Below are positions 42,471 through 51,983 of a stretch of DNA of 60,653 bases, one piece after another. Every line of letters starts with the position of its first letter. Position 1 is the first letter of the stretch. The stretch is from positions 3 through 60,655 of the forward strand of contig NZ_RHLK01000020.1 in assembly GCF_009757775.1 (NCBI RefSeq), read 5' to 3'. The notes beneath the pieces are model-generated. The model ran no database searches. It was given only the letters and a program-made list of their open reading frames with translations, and had not been told where the DNA came from. Source of the stretch: Paenibacillus lutrae (lineage in GTDB: Bacteria; Bacillota; Bacilli; Paenibacillales; NBRC-103111). A program made the translations under genes and the position numbers.

Positions 42471-43115
42471 CTATAAATCCCGCACTTCCAAATAACGCTC
42501 AAGCTTGCGTTTGACTCGCTGCAGAGCATTGTCTATCGACTTCACATGGCGGTCCAGATCAACAGCTATTTCCTGATAGGATCTACCATCAAGATAAAGC
42601 ATCAGTACACGGCGTTCGAGATCACTAAGAATCTCACCCATTTTGTCTTCGAGTCCGCTGAATTCTTCCTGATTAATAATCAATTCTTCAGGATCGGTTA
42701 CCTTGGAGCCGCAGATCACATCGAGAAGCGTACGATCTGAATCCTCGTCGTAAATCGGCTTGTCCAATGAAACGTAAGAGTTAAGCGGAATATGCTTCTG
42801 ACGGGTTGCCGTCTTAATAGCCGTAATAATCTGCCGCGTAATGCACAGTTCTGCAAAAGCCTTAAACGAGGAGAGCTTGTCTCCGCGGAAATCCCGGATT
42901 GATTTGTATAACCCGATCATTCCCTCTTGCACGATATCTTCGCGGTCAGCACCTATAAGAAAGTAAGAACGGGCTTTGGCGCGTACAAAATTGCGGTACT
43001 TATTGATCAGAAACTCCAGTGCATCGCTATTACCACTATGGACAGCGTCGACGATATCCTCGTCGGTCTTGAGTTCGTAATCCGTCATTCTGAGCTCTCT
43101 GAGGTCGACACTCAC
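42471..43115 (-). CDS. sigH: RNA polymerase sigma-H factor (Spo0H)
   Basis: 214 residues, near the 218 of B. subtilis SigH. Region 2 reads FVRAKARSYFLIGADREDIVQEGMIGLYKSIRDFRGD; region 4 has LSDLERRVLMLYLDGRSYQEIAVDLDRHVKSIDNALQRVKRKLERYL. It drives transition-state and early sporulation genes. GTG 43115 follows GGAGGG by 7 bases; the ATG at 43169 overlaps the promoter. The promoter has a palindrome in its spacer. Confidence 0.95.
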   Translation of the reverse strand: MSVDLRELRMTDYELKTDEDIVDAVHSGNSDALEFLINKYRNFVRAKARSYFLIGADREDIVQEGMIGLYKSIRDFRGDKLSSFKAFAELCITRQIITAIKTATRQKHIPLNSYVSLDKPIYDEDSDRTLLDVICGSKVTDPEELIINQEEFSGLEDKMGEILSDLERRVLMLYLDGRSYQEIAVDLDRHVKSIDNALQRVKRKLERYLEVRDL

Positions 43116-43168
43116 CAAAAATCCCTCCGGCCTGCAAAACTCCCATGTTTGCTTAAAAGGATAGGTCA

Positions 43169-43198
43169 AGTATACATTATGTAATCTTACATCGTCAA
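43169..43198 (-). promoter_or_regulatory. sigH promoter with palindrome in the spacer
   Basis: TTGACG (43193-43198) and TATACT (43169-43174) are 18 bp apart on the minus strand. The spacer contains the perfect 6-bp inverted repeat ATGTAA/TTACAT (43179-43192), a possible operator. In B. subtilis the sigma-A promoter of sigH is repressed by AbrB. Confidence 0.6.
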
Positions 43199-43244
43199 TG
43201 CAAATGAGAGATTAATTTCCAGAGTTTTTCAAAAGTTCCTGATG

Positions 43245-43757
43245 TTACTTCCCTCTTCTCCACCGCTCGAAGATTTCCCGCATCTCCTCATTCAACTTGC
43301 TATCGAAAGAGTTCCGGCCAGTTTCAGCCTCTTCCCGAATACGATTACGTATCTCACCGCGATTCTGCTTGATCTTAACGAGCAGTTCAGAAGCTGGAAG
43401 CCTCAGCGCCCCTTTGCCGAAAATCACATGCTGCTCGGTCATATCGGAAGTAGCTACGTAAATTTGACGACGGCGGCCCGCCAGTTGGAAGACCAGCCGT
43501 TCGATCAATTCGTCGGCTGTCTCCTTTTCCTTCGTGTAAAGAACGCTGAGCTTACTCTGGACGTAGGTTTTGCCAAGCCCCGGCACCTGATAGGCATCAA
43601 ACACAAGATAAACCTTAACACCCGAAAACGATTGATATTCCGCAAGTATCGCGATCAGCCTGTCCCTCGCTTCTTCCAGACTGCGGTCACGCAGTACTTG
43701 AAGTTCCGCCCAGGCGCCGATAATATTGTAGCCGTCTACAATCAAGAATTCCTTCAT
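43245..43757 (-). CDS. rae1: ribosome-dependent mRNA endoribonuclease Rae1 (YacP)
   Basis: 170 residues with a NYN/PIN-like fold: LIVDGYNIIGAW holds the first catalytic aspartate, VYLVFDAYQVPG and YVATSDMTEQHVIF the others. B. subtilis Rae1 cleaves mRNA in the ribosomal A site. It is 6 bp after rlmB, as in Bacillus. Confidence 0.9.
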   Translation of the reverse strand: MKEFLIVDGYNIIGAWAELQVLRDRSLEEARDRLIAILAEYQSFSGVKVYLVFDAYQVPGLGKTYVQSKLSVLYTKEKETADELIERLVFQLAGRRRQIYVATSDMTEQHVIFGKGALRLPASELLVKIKQNRGEIRNRIREEAETGRNSFDSKLNEEMREIFERWRRGK

Positions 43758-43763
43758 GAGCGG

Positions 43764-44504
43764 TTAGCCTGTCGTGCGCTGTCTGACGACCTCGTACATC
43801 AGAACACCCGCTGCTACAGAGGCATTCAGCGAATTAATGCGGCCATGCATAGGCAGCTTCACCAGGAAATCGCACGATTCCTTGATCAGACGGCCTACGC
43901 CGCGAGCTTCATTGCCGATCACGAGGGCGAGCGGCAGCTTAAAGTTACTGCGGTATACATCGTCCGCAGCCGTTACATCCGTGCCCGCTACCCATACGCC
44001 GCGTTCCTTGAGCTCACCGATCGTTTGGGTGATATTGGTTACGCGGGCTACGGGCACATATTCAATCGCTCCCGCGGACGTCTTGGACACGGTCGCGGTC
44101 AAGCCGACGGAACGGCGTTTGGGAATGATGACGCCGTGAACGCCCGTGCAATCCGCGGTGCGGAGAATGGAGCCGAGATTGTGAGGATCCTCGATTTCGT
44201 CGAGGATCAGAATGAACGGCTCCTCGCCTTTACGCTCCGCACGCGCGAGAATGTCGTCGATCGTGGCATAGTCATATGCCGCCACCTGTGCGACGACTCC
44301 CTGGTGCTGGACTTCCGGGGCCAGCTGGTCGAGTTTGCGCTTGTCGGCCGTCTGCACGACGATGCCTTGCTTCTTAGCCTCAGCCACTATAGGCTGTGCA
44401 AGCTGTTTCTGCGCGGATTCAGCCAGCCAGATTTTATGAATGGTTCGGCCGGAACGGAGTGCTTCGAGCACTGAATGTTTGCCACCGATGTATTCTTCTT
44501 CCAT
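43764..44504 (-). CDS. rlmB: 23S rRNA (guanosine-2'-O)-methyltransferase RlmB
   Basis: 246 residues. The N-terminal substrate-binding domain (GGKHSVLEALRSGRTIHKIWLAE) is followed by a SPOUT knot domain: LILDEIEDPHNLGSILRTADCTGVHGVIIPKRR, ALVIGNEARGVGRLI and MHGRINSLNASVAAGVLMYEV. It methylates G2251 in the P loop. The GC-rich codon choice differs somewhat from the neighbouring ribosomal genes. Confidence 0.92.
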   Translation of the reverse strand: MEEEYIGGKHSVLEALRSGRTIHKIWLAESAQKQLAQPIVAEAKKQGIVVQTADKRKLDQLAPEVQHQGVVAQVAAYDYATIDDILARAERKGEEPFILILDEIEDPHNLGSILRTADCTGVHGVIIPKRRSVGLTATVSKTSAGAIEYVPVARVTNITQTIGELKERGVWVAGTDVTAADDVYRSNFKLPLALVIGNEARGVGRLIKESCDFLVKLPMHGRINSLNASVAAGVLMYEVVRQRTTG

Positions 44505-44535
44505 GTTGAGTCCTCCTAAAGGTTGTTCTTCTTAT

Positions 44536-44587
44536 TGTCCGCATCGGACAGAGCTGCCCGTTGTGAAGAACCGGGCGCCGCCGGTTC
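44536..44587 (-). promoter_or_regulatory. two hairpins in the mrnC-rlmB spacer
   Basis: GAACCGG/CCGGTTC (44568-44587, 7 bp) and TGTCCG/CGGACA (44536-44550, 6 bp) fill most of the 97-bp gap. Neither has a U-run. They could be mRNA processing sites, perhaps for the RNase III-like enzyme encoded just upstream. Confidence 0.45.
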
Positions 44588-44601
44588 CATCATTCAGGCC
44601 C

Positions 44602-45105
44602 TTACTGACTGGATGCATCTTCCGCCGCCTGATCTGCTGCGGGCCCACTCTCCAAAGAAGCCGCAGCCGCTTCAGCCGCCTTCTCAGGTGTAAGCGAAAC
44701 CTCCATCAGATACCTCAGTCTTTCCGAGGACTGCTTGTAATACAAATAGCCGATTAGACATTCAAAAGCTGTGCTGTGGCGATATTCCAGTACATCCGCA
44801 TTCTTGGGGATAGTTCCGGATTTAGCATTGCGTCCCCGCTTTACAATAGCAGCCTCTTCTTCTGTAAGCAGCGGCAACATATGCTGCAGTGCCCGGGACT
44901 GCCCCTTAGCCGATACATAGCGGGTTGTGGTGCGGTGCAGATGGTTAGGCCGCTGATTGGGCAGGGAGATGACGTACTGTCTGACAAACATCTCATAGAC
45001 GGCATCTCCGATGTAAGCCAGCACAAGCGGGTTGAGCAGTTCCGGCTTCTGGGCTGGCGGGTAGCTAAACAACTGGGCATTCACCGGTAAAGAGGGCTGG
45101 TTCAT
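44602..45105 (-). CDS. mrnC: Mini-ribonuclease III
   Basis: 167 residues: an RNase III catalytic domain without the dsRNA-binding domain. LNPLVLAYIGDAVYEMFVRQYVI holds the catalytic aspartate pair region and VLEYRHSTAFECLIGYLYY the conserved glutamate. It trims 23S rRNA precursors, helped by L3. The C-terminus is an Ala/Glu-rich tail. Its start overlaps the cysS stop (ATGA). Confidence 0.94.
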   Translation of the reverse strand: MNQPSLPVNAQLFSYPPAQKPELLNPLVLAYIGDAVYEMFVRQYVISLPNQRPNHLHRTTTRYVSAKGQSRALQHMLPLLTEEEAAIVKRGRNAKSGTIPKNADVLEYRHSTAFECLIGYLYYKQSSERLRYLMEVSLTPEKAAEAAAASLESGPAADQAAEDASSQ

Positions 45106-46499
45106 TTCCTGCGCCAGCGAATACCCTGTGGTGTATCCTCAAGATATATGCCCTTCTCAGTCAGTAAGTCCCGGATTTCATCTGCTCGCGTCCAGTCCTT
45201 AGCCCGTCTCGCTTCATTTCTTTCCCCTATCAGCTTATCGATTTCCTCATCAAGCAGTTCCTCTCTCTCCTCCGCCAGAATACCCAGCACGGAATCAAAA
45301 GCACGGAAGCGGCCCATCAGGAATCTTAGTGTAGGTGCCGATACACGATCCTGCTGTAGTACCCGGTTAGCTTCAGACACAAGATCGAACACAGCCGTGA
45401 TGGCGTCAGGCGTGTTGAAATCATCATCCATTTTGGCAATAAACTGAGCCTCAATATCTTTAACACGTTTCTCCACCTGATCGTCTAGCACATCTTCCTG
45501 CGCAATGGTTAAACGATGCTTCAAGTTAGTCACACTGTTCTGAATGCGATCAAGCCCGTTCGTAGCCTGCGTCAGGCCATCTTCACTAAAGTTAAGCGGA
45601 TTGCGGTAATGGGAAGAAAGCATGAAGAACCGGAGTGCCTCCGGACGAACCTGCTTAACCACTTCCCTAATCAGAACCCCGTTACCAAGTGATTTGGACA
45701 TTTTTTCATTATCAATGTTAAGAAATTCATTGTGGAGCCAATATTTAGCCATCGGCTTGCCTGTCAGAACTTCCGTCTGGGCAATTTCACACTCGTGATG
45801 CGGGAACGTCAAATCGACACCCCCACCATGAATATCAATCGTGGCACCTAGATACTTGTGTACGAGAGCCGAACATTCGATATGCCAACCGGGACGGCCG
45901 TTCCCCCACGTACTACTCCAGAAGATCTCTCCAGGCTTAGCCGCTTTCCAGAGAACGAAGTCCTGCGGATTTTCTTTGCGTTCATCGACTTCAATACGGA
46001 TACCATACTGAAGCTCATCCAGATTCTGATGCGAGAGCTTGCCGTAGTCTTTAAAGCGGGAAGTACGGAAATAAACGTCTCCGCCTTTTTCATAAGCAAA
46101 TCCTTGCTGAACGAGCGAATTGATAAACGTAATAATCACTTCCATGTTGTCGGTAACACGCGGATTAATGGAAGCCGGTTCAATACGCAAAGTCTCCATA
46201 TCTTCCTTGTACGCCGCGATAAAGCGATCTGCCAGTTCCTGCACCGTTTCGCCGGTTTCTTCCGCCTTGCGGATCATTTTATCGTCCACATCTGTGAAGT
46301 TAACCACATAATTGACTTCATAGCCGATATACGTCAAATAGCGCCGGACGACGTCAAAGAAAATAGCGGGACGACCGTTCCCGATGTGAATGTAATTGTA
46401 TACGGTCGGACCGCAGACATACATTTTTACTTTACCTGATTCAAGGGGCTCGAATACTTCCTTTTCCCTCGTCATGGTATTAAACATTCTGAGTGTCAT
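45102..46499 (-). CDS. cysS: cysteine--tRNA ligase
   Basis: 465 residues. Class I synthetase with the HIGH-type motif [16 protein letters not shown] and zinc ligands in [16 protein letters not shown] and [10 protein letters not shown]. Charges tRNA-Cys. ATG 46499 gives the family start [13 protein letters not shown] and overlaps the end of cysE by 20 bp; the upstream start at 46517 contains the GGAGG. Controlled with cysE by the cysteine T-box. Confidence 0.96.
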   Translation of the reverse strand: MTLRMFNTMTREKEVFEPLESGKVKMYVCGPTVYNYIHIGNGRPAIFFDVVRRYLTYIGYEVNYVVNFTDVDDKMIRKAEETGETVQELADRFIAAYKEDMETLRIEPASINPRVTDNMEVIITFINSLVQQGFAYEKGGDVYFRTSRFKDYGKLSHQNLDELQYGIRIEVDERKENPQDFVLWKAAKPGEIFWSSTWGNGRPGWHIECSALVHKYLGATIDIHGGGVDLTFPHHECEIAQTEVLTGKPMAKYWLHNEFLNIDNEKMSKSLGNGVLIREVVKQVRPEALRFFMLSSHYRNPLNFSEDGLTQATNGLDRIQNSVTNLKHRLTIAQEDVLDDQVEKRVKDIEAQFIAKMDDDFNTPDAITAVFDLVSEANRVLQQDRVSAPTLRFLMGRFRAFDSVLGILAEEREELLDEEIDKLIGERNEARRAKDWTRADEIRDLLTEKGIYLEDTPQGIRWRRK

Positions 46500-47151
46500 G
46501 CTCCCTGAGTCCTCCATTCTTTATCTTTTCTTTTTCCAACTCTTTTTTTAGATCGTCGATCTGCAGCTGTAAAGAGCGGCAGATATCACCCACAGGGTCT
46601 GACACGTTACCATGATCCAGCCGGTTTACCCGGATGCCGTCCCGTTTCACTATTTTACCCGGTATTCCGACGACCGTACTGTTTGCGGGAACTTCTTTTA
46701 GAACAACGGAATTAGCTCCGATTAGAGATTGGTCTCCCACCTTAAAAGAACCGAGCACCTTAGCCCCGGAGGAAATCACGACTTTGTTGCCGATCGTCGG
46801 ATGACGCTTGCCCTTCTCTTTCCCCGTACCGCCAAGCGTTACTCCTTGATAAAGAATAACGTCATCCCCGATTTCACAGGTTTCGCCAATCACTACCCCC
46901 ATCCCGTGATCAATAAACAGTCTATGTCCGATCGTGGCTCCAGGGTGAATCTCAATGCCTGTCATAAAACGGCTGAACTGAGAAACGATTCGGGCAATGA
47001 CAAACCATCTTCTGATGTAAAACCAGTGCGCAATCCGGTGTGCCCATATGGCATGGAGCCCGGAGTAAGTAAAGACGACTTCAAACCAACTGCGGGCAGC
47101 GGGGTCGTTCTCAAATACCGCCTTGATATCGGAACGTAAAAATTTCCACAA
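46480..47151 (-). CDS. cysE: serine O-acetyltransferase
   Basis: 223 residues. First step of cysteine synthesis from serine. [29 protein letters not shown], then a left-handed beta-helix of hexapeptide repeats with [30 protein letters not shown] and a C-terminal coiled tail. TTG 47151 follows AGAAGGTGATG; homology with B. subtilis CysE supports it. It is the first gene behind the T-box leader. Confidence 0.95.
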   Translation of the reverse strand: MWKFLRSDIKAVFENDPAARSWFEVVFTYSGLHAIWAHRIAHWFYIRRWFVIARIVSQFSRFMTGIEIHPGATIGHRLFIDHGMGVVIGETCEIGDDVILYQGVTLGGTGKEKGKRHPTIGNKVVISSGAKVLGSFKVGDQSLIGANSVVLKEVPANSTVVGIPGKIVKRDGIRVNRLDHGNVSDPVGDICRSLQLQIDDLKKELEKEKIKNGGLREHDTQNV

Positions 47152-47245
47152 GGTTCATCACCTTCTTATTCGTTCTAAAAAGCTTAGCTCCTACCTCTAC
47201 TCTCTGCAAAAAAAGAGAAAAACTATACGCTTCTTCCTTAAAGAG

Positions 47246-47505
47246 AAAAAGCCTCCGCAGCCCGAAAGGCTGCAGAGGCGTGTTATCGCGGTTCCACTCT
47301 GCTTGGTGACTCTGAAGTCTCCCAACTTATTCGTTATTAACGGGAACGACCCGGCGGCACCTACGGACGATGAACGTCACTTCGGTGCAGCAGCTCGCAG
47401 GTGCATTTCCTCATAAAAGGATCGGATAACTTGCAGCCTGGCGGCCAATAAGCCTGCCTGGTTATCCTCTCTGAAGGTCCTTCTTATGTGTACTCTCCTG
47501 TTCAA
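47246..47505 (-). promoter_or_regulatory. T-box leader specific for tRNA-Cys
   Basis: On the minus strand: Stem I with AGAGAGGAT and GGCTGCAAG, a specifier loop with TGC (47403-47405, in GAAATGCACC), the T-box AGAGTGGAACCGCG (about 47287-47300), and a 12-bp terminator stem (47251-47279) with a T5 tail. TGC is a cysteine codon, which fits the genes it controls: cysE, cysS, mrnC, rlmB and rae1. Uncharged tRNA-Cys would favour the antiterminator. Confidence 0.93.
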
Positions 47506-47535
47506 TGCTGTTCATGTACATATAAAGTTGGTTAC

Positions 47536-47564
47536 AGTATAGCCCAAAACAGCCCGGTTTACAA
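47536..47564 (-). promoter_or_regulatory. promoter of the cysE T-box operon
   Basis: TTGTAA (47559-47564) and TATACT (47536-47541) are 17 bp apart on the minus strand. The -35 box overlaps the gltX stop codon. The start would be just before T-box Stem I. Confidence 0.55.
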
Positions 47565-49013
47565 TAAGCTGCTTAGACGCGCCAGCACTTTGTCACGACC
47601 CAGCAGGTGGATCGTCATGTTCAAGTCTCTTCCGTGCATCTGGCCTGTCAAAGCCACACGTATAGACATGAAGAGCTGCTTGCCCTTATAGCCGGTCTCG
47701 GCCTGGACATTCTTGAGCAGCTTCTGCACATTGCCCGGCTCCAGATCTGCCGCGTTCTCCACCTGCTTCAGGAAGCTTTGAAGAACAGCCGGCACATGCT
47801 CTTCCGCCAGAAGAGCGGACGCTTCTTCGTCGAAGGCCAGTTGTTCGCGGAAGAACAGCTCGGACAAGTCAACGATCTCCGCCGCGTAGCGGAGCTGCTC
47901 CTGGTACAAGCCCACGAGCTCGGTTGCCCAGCGGAGCTGGTCCTCGGTCGGCTCGGCCGCTACAAGACCGGCCTTCTGCAGGTGCGGGATTGCTAAGCCG
48001 GCTACTTGTTCCAGCGGGGCTTTTTTCAAATAATGATTGTTCATCCAGTTAAGCTTGTCCATATCGAACACGGCCGGACTCTTCGATACACGATCAAGAT
48101 CGAATTGTTCCACAAGCTCTTCGAGCGTGAACATTTCCTCTTCCCCTACCGGAGACCATCCAAGCAGGGCAATGAAGTTAACAACCGCTTCCGGTAAGTA
48201 ACCGAGCTCGTTGTACTGCTGGACGAACTGAATTATCGATTCGTCGCGCTTGCTCATTTTTTTGCGGTCCGGATTCAGAATAAGCGATAAATGCGCAAAT
48301 TCCGGGAGCGGAAGCTTCAAAGCCTCGTACAGCATAATCTGACGCGGTGTATTGGTCAGATGCTCTTCGCCGCGGATAACCAGCGATATTCTCATCAGAT
48401 GATCGTCAAGAACAACCCCGAAATTATAGGTCGGGATACCATCCGGGCGGACGATAATAAAGTCGCCGATCCCGTTGGTCTCGAACTCGACCCCTTCTCT
48501 TACTTTATCCGTGAAAGAAATTATTTTATCCTTAGGGACATGAAAACGAATAGATGGCTTACGGCCGTCCACTTCAAGCTGGGCTTTTTGTTCATCGGTC
48601 AGATGGCGGCATTTGCCGGAATACTGAGGCGTCTCACCGCGTGCTTCCTGCTCTTCACGCTCCTGCTCGATTTCTTGTTCGGAGCAATAGCAGGGGTAAG
48701 CATTCTTGTCCTGAAGCAGCTGATCAATGAAAGGACGGTATAGATCAAGGCGTTCCATCTGCCGATAAGGCGCATAAGGACCACCCACATCAACAGACTC
48801 ATCCCAATTCAAACCGAGCCAGCTTAGGCCATCCAGCTGGTTTTGTACGCCGGATTCCACATGACGTGTCTGATCCGTATCTTCAAAACGGACAATAAAT
48901 TGTCCGCCATTCTTACGAGCCAGTAAATAATCGAATAGTGCGGTACGCGCTCCACCGATATGCAGATGCCCAGTCGGACTTGGCGCATAACGAACGCGGA
49001 TTGGGGTACTCAT
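47559..49013 (-). CDS. gltX: glutamate--tRNA ligase
   Basis: 484 residues. STPIRVRYAPSPTGHLHIGGARTALF carries the HIGH motif (HIGG) and DRKKMSKRDE the KMSKS motif. Class I enzyme; in Bacilli it is non-discriminating and also charges tRNA-Gln with Glu for GatCAB, which is inferred here. ATG 49013 follows GAGAGGT; the TTG at 49022 is less likely. Confidence 0.96.
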   Translation of the reverse strand: MSTPIRVRYAPSPTGHLHIGGARTALFDYLLARKNGGQFIVRFEDTDQTRHVESGVQNQLDGLSWLGLNWDESVDVGGPYAPYRQMERLDLYRPFIDQLLQDKNAYPCYCSEQEIEQEREEQEARGETPQYSGKCRHLTDEQKAQLEVDGRKPSIRFHVPKDKIISFTDKVREGVEFETNGIGDFIIVRPDGIPTYNFGVVLDDHLMRISLVIRGEEHLTNTPRQIMLYEALKLPLPEFAHLSLILNPDRKKMSKRDESIIQFVQQYNELGYLPEAVVNFIALLGWSPVGEEEMFTLEELVEQFDLDRVSKSPAVFDMDKLNWMNNHYLKKAPLEQVAGLAIPHLQKAGLVAAEPTEDQLRWATELVGLYQEQLRYAAEIVDLSELFFREQLAFDEEASALLAEEHVPAVLQSFLKQVENAADLEPGNVQKLLKNVQAETGYKGKQLFMSIRVALTGQMHGRDLNMTIHLLGRDKVLARLSSLL

Positions 49014-49065
49014 GTAGGTCAAACCTCTCTTCCGTCTTCCCTTTGGGGGTCATATAAATAATAGT

Positions 49066-49551
49066 CTATGATAGCATACCTTTCACCAAACAAACAACAG
49101 ATTGAGCTGCAATCCCTTCGCCTCTGCCGGTAAAACCAAGCTGTTCTGTTGTGGTTGCTTTAACATTAACCTGTTCGAGCTCAGCCTCAAGCGCCTCTGC
49201 AATAATTTCAGCCATTTGAGGAATATAAGGTGCCATTTTAGGCTTCTGTGCGATGATCGTTGAATCCACGTTCCCGAGCTTGTAACCCCGCTCCTTGGCT
49301 AGTCCCCAGACTTTTTTAAGGAGAACCAGGCTATCCGCGTCTTTAAATTCTGCCGCCGTATCCGGAAAATGCTTGCCGATGTCGCCCAAACCGAGCGCAC
49401 CAAGGATCGCATCCGTAATCGCATGCAGCAGCACATCCGCATCTGAGTGGCCCAGCAGACCCTTCTCATAAGGAATCGTAACTCCTCCAATAATACACTT
49501 CCGGCCTTCTGTTAATTGATGAACGTCAAATCCATTCCCGACACGAATCAT
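49066..49551 (-). CDS. ispF: 2-C-methyl-D-erythritol 2,4-cyclodiphosphate synthase
   Basis: 161 residues. MEP pathway step that forms the cyclodiphosphate. [12 protein letters not shown] and [32 protein letters not shown] hold the zinc ligands (DVH, and H of LLHA); [18 protein letters not shown] is the C-terminal signature. ATG 49551 overlaps the ispD stop (ATGA) and has AGGAGAGGAG upstream. Confidence 0.96.
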   Translation of the reverse strand: MIRVGNGFDVHQLTEGRKCIIGGVTIPYEKGLLGHSDADVLLHAITDAILGALGLGDIGKHFPDTAAEFKDADSLVLLKKVWGLAKERGYKLGNVDSTIIAQKPKMAPYIPQMAEIIAEALEAELEQVNVKATTTEQLGFTGRGEGIAAQSVVCLVKGMLS

Positions 49552-50252
49552 TTGCTGCCGTCTCCTCTCCTGCTGCCCATGATCCATTCCGCCCAGGGCA
49601 GATCTTCTGGTGTTGTGATTTTGATATTATAGTAATCCCCTTCAACTACATGAACGGTAACGCCTGTTCTTTCGACCAGCATAGCATCGTCTGTCCCGAC
49701 AAACCCATCCTGCCCGGCCATTTGGTGCGCCTGCAGAAGCAGCGAAAGCCGAAAAGCCTGCGGCGTTTGTATCGCCCACAAGCTTTTGCGGTCCGGTGTT
49801 GACACGATATGCCCCTTGTCGTTTACAACTTTGATCGTATCTTTAACGGGCACGGCTAGAACAGCCGCTTCCGTAACGGCAGCCTTATCCAGACAGGCTA
49901 GCACTTGCTGCTCGGACACCAGCGGGCGCACACCGTCATGCACAAGTACCCACTCTGTGCCGTCGGGCAAAGCCTTAAGTCCCAAGCTCACGGAATCCTG
50001 CCGCTCTCCACCTCCCGCTACAATGCGGGTGACCTTGTCCAATCCATATTGAGTTTTATAAGATTCGCAGCGGCTGACATCCCCTTCCCCTACAACAAGG
50101 ACGACCGAGTCCACCTCCCGAATCCTTTCGAACAGCTCCAGCGTATGCACCAGTATCGGTTTTCCCGCCAGCTCCAAGTACTGCTTACTCTCCGCCGTCC
50201 GCATCCGCGAGCCTTTACCGGCGGCGACGACAATAGCGCCGACTTTGTTCAC
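49548..50252 (-). CDS. ispD: 2-C-methyl-D-erythritol 4-phosphate cytidylyltransferase
   Basis: 234 residues. MEP pathway step that adds [38 protein letters not shown] is the nucleotide-binding loop; [12 protein letters not shown] and [14 protein letters not shown] are conserved. GTG 50252 follows CCGGAGGG by 6 bases and gives the usual length; the ATG at 50324 would add an Ala/Val-rich extension without an SD. Confidence 0.95.
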   Translation of the reverse strand: MNKVGAIVVAAGKGSRMRTAESKQYLELAGKPILVHTLELFERIREVDSVVLVVGEGDVSRCESYKTQYGLDKVTRIVAGGGERQDSVSLGLKALPDGTEWVLVHDGVRPLVSEQQVLACLDKAAVTEAAVLAVPVKDTIKVVNDKGHIVSTPDRKSLWAIQTPQAFRLSLLLQAHQMAGQDGFVGTDDAMLVERTGVTVHVVEGDYYNIKITTPEDLPWAEWIMGSRRGDGSK

Positions 50253-50362
50253 TGCATTCCCTCCGGTTATCAACGGGCCTAATTCAGCAGCGACTGCACA
50301 TGCGACTGCACATGCAGCAGTCAAACCGAACCCGGTGTAAATACTCTCCCTATGATAACCGT

Positions 50363-51409
50363 TTATTGCGCTTTTTCCAATAGCTTCGGCTTGGCGAAGA
50401 TCATCCGTCCCGCAGATGTCTGCAGAACACTCGTCACCATGACTTCAAGCAGGGAACCTATAAAGTCACGTCCGCCCTCAACCACAATCATTGTACCGTC
50501 ATCAAGGTAGGCCACTCCTTGGCCGTGTTCCTTACCGTCTTTGATCACCTGCACCAGAATCTCTTCGCCCGGCAGAACAACGGGCTTCACCGCGTTAGCG
50601 AGGTCATTGATGTTCAGAACCGAAACTCCCTGAAGCTCACAAACTTTGTTCAAGTTAAAGTCATTGGTAATGACTTTACCCTGGAGCACTTTTGCCAGAC
50701 GTACAAGCTTGCTGTCAACTTCAGAGATTTCTTCGAAATCTCCTTCATAAATCAGCACCTTTACATCGAGCTCTTTCTGAATCTTGTTCAGAATGTCCAA
50801 ACCTCGGCGTCCGCGGTTGCGCTTAAGCAGGTCGGATGAATCCGCTATATGCTGCAGCTCTTCTAGTACGAATTCAGGAATAACCAAAGTTCCTTCAATA
50901 AACCCGGTTTTGCATATATCCGCAATACGTCCATCTATGATGACACTTGTATCAAGAATTTTATGTTCCTCCGGGTGCTTTCCCCGTCCGCCTCCCCCGC
51001 CTTTTTGGCTGGAAAACAAGTCGGCTAGTTCATCTCTTTTCTGGTAACCGATCCGGTATCCCATCATTCCGAGTAAGACCGTAACGGTACCCGCCAAAAT
51101 CACATGAATCCGTTCCAAGGCAGGAAACACAAGCACAGACACCAGCAAACCGATGACCATGCCAAAAGCGGCAGGCAGTAAATCTTCCGCTGGAAGCTGA
51201 GATAACTTGCTCTCTCCCCTCCTCAAAAGATTCAAAATCAGTCCCATTCCTATTAGCGTCAAGAGAAACATTCCAAGAGCACTTGCACCTGCTACTGTAT
51301 AACTCATCTCCTTGGTGTCTGTAATTCCCAATAATCGTATAATGGCATCACTCCACCCGTAACCGAGCGCACCACCCAAAACGGCCACAATCCATTGAAT
51401 CCATCTCAT
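50363..51409 (-). CDS. yacL: YacL-type PIN/TRAM-domain membrane protein
   Basis: 348 residues. Four N-terminal membrane segments (to about residue 120), a Gly-rich linker, a PIN nuclease-like domain (HKILDTSVIIDGRIADICKTGFIEG, VRLAKVLQGKVITNDFNLNKVCE) and a C-terminal TRAM domain (LPGEEILVQVIKDGKEHGQGVAYLDDGTMIVVEGG). Acidic PIN residues are present. Its function is not established; membrane-bound RNA cleavage is an inference. GGAGGTGA precedes the ATG. Confidence 0.9.
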   Translation of the reverse strand: MRWIQWIVAVLGGALGYGWSDAIIRLLGITDTKEMSYTVAGASALGMFLLTLIGMGLILNLLRRGESKLSQLPAEDLLPAAFGMVIGLLVSVLVFPALERIHVILAGTVTVLLGMMGYRIGYQKRDELADLFSSQKGGGGGRGKHPEEHKILDTSVIIDGRIADICKTGFIEGTLVIPEFVLEELQHIADSSDLLKRNRGRRGLDILNKIQKELDVKVLIYEGDFEEISEVDSKLVRLAKVLQGKVITNDFNLNKVCELQGVSVLNINDLANAVKPVVLPGEEILVQVIKDGKEHGQGVAYLDDGTMIVVEGGRDFIGSLLEVMVTSVLQTSAGRMIFAKPKLLEKAQ

Positions 51410-51509
51410 CCTACGGATTCACCTCCATCAATGCAATGTATGAGGATAAATTCCCCTTCTACCAGTATGTTCCAAATAATGATCGATTAAACGCCCTGCC
51501 TCACTTTGA

Positions 51510-51538
51510 TTGCCTGATCTGCTGATCTTCTATATAAT
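51510..51538 (+). promoter_or_regulatory. sigma-A promoter of the small plus-strand gene
   Basis: TTGCCT (51510-51515) and a perfect TATAAT (51533-51538) are 17 bp apart. It points away from yacL, about 36 bases before the ATG at 51574. Confidence 0.65.
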
Positions 51539-51573
51539 AAAGATGAGATGAAATTCAAAATGAGGTGCATGAG

Positions 51574-51969
51574 ATGAATGCCCTATCCCTTAAAGATTTC
51601 CAAGACCAGGTTGGCGAGCTGCTTCTTCGTCACCGTAGTTTGCTTGATGTCCTTTCCAAGGTTCAACAATCCAGCGCCGGTGTGAACCGTTCCGTGACCA
51701 AGTCCATCACAGAATGCGGTTGTATCGAAGTAAATGCCAAGAAACAATCTTATTCACCCGAAATGACTCTGGATCAAGCTAAAGATGAACTGCAAACTCA
51801 TTTGGAAGGCAACCTGTGTGAGCATTGCATGGATGCCGTTGCAGCCGAAATCGGGAAGCACCTGTTCTACTTATCCGCGCTTTCTAACCTGCTTGACGTT
51901 AATCTTGAGAAGGTCCTGGAAGATGAGTCCAAGAAATGTACGACGCTCGGTTTTTTTAATTTGTCTTAG
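51574..51969 (+). CDS. conserved Firmicute protein with MazG-like C-terminus, function unknown
   Basis: 131 residues. The N-terminal half is helical (LSLKDFQDQVGELLLRHRSLLDVLSKVQQSS), followed by a cysteine-bearing ECGCIEVNAKKQSYSPEMT and CEHC. The C-terminal AAEIGKHLFYLSALSNLLDVNLEKVLEDESKKC resembles the helix pair of MazG/dUTPase-like pyrophosphohydrolases, but I do not see a full set of metal-binding glutamates. The cysteines (CGC, CEHC) suggest metal binding. ATG 51574 follows GAGGTG. It has its own promoter and terminator and stands alone against the minus-strand genes. Confidence 0.75.
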   Translation: MNALSLKDFQDQVGELLLRHRSLLDVLSKVQQSSAGVNRSVTKSITECGCIEVNAKKQSYSPEMTLDQAKDELQTHLEGNLCEHCMDAVAAEIGKHLFYLSALSNLLDVNLEKVLEDESKKCTTLGFFNLS

Positions 51970-51983
51970 ATATGAGTCCGAAT

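Noticed and set aside
43242-44474. Plus-strand open frame of 410 codons over rae1 and rlmB
   Set aside because: The two minus-strand genes have full catalytic motifs. The plus frame matches no family and crosses their junction.
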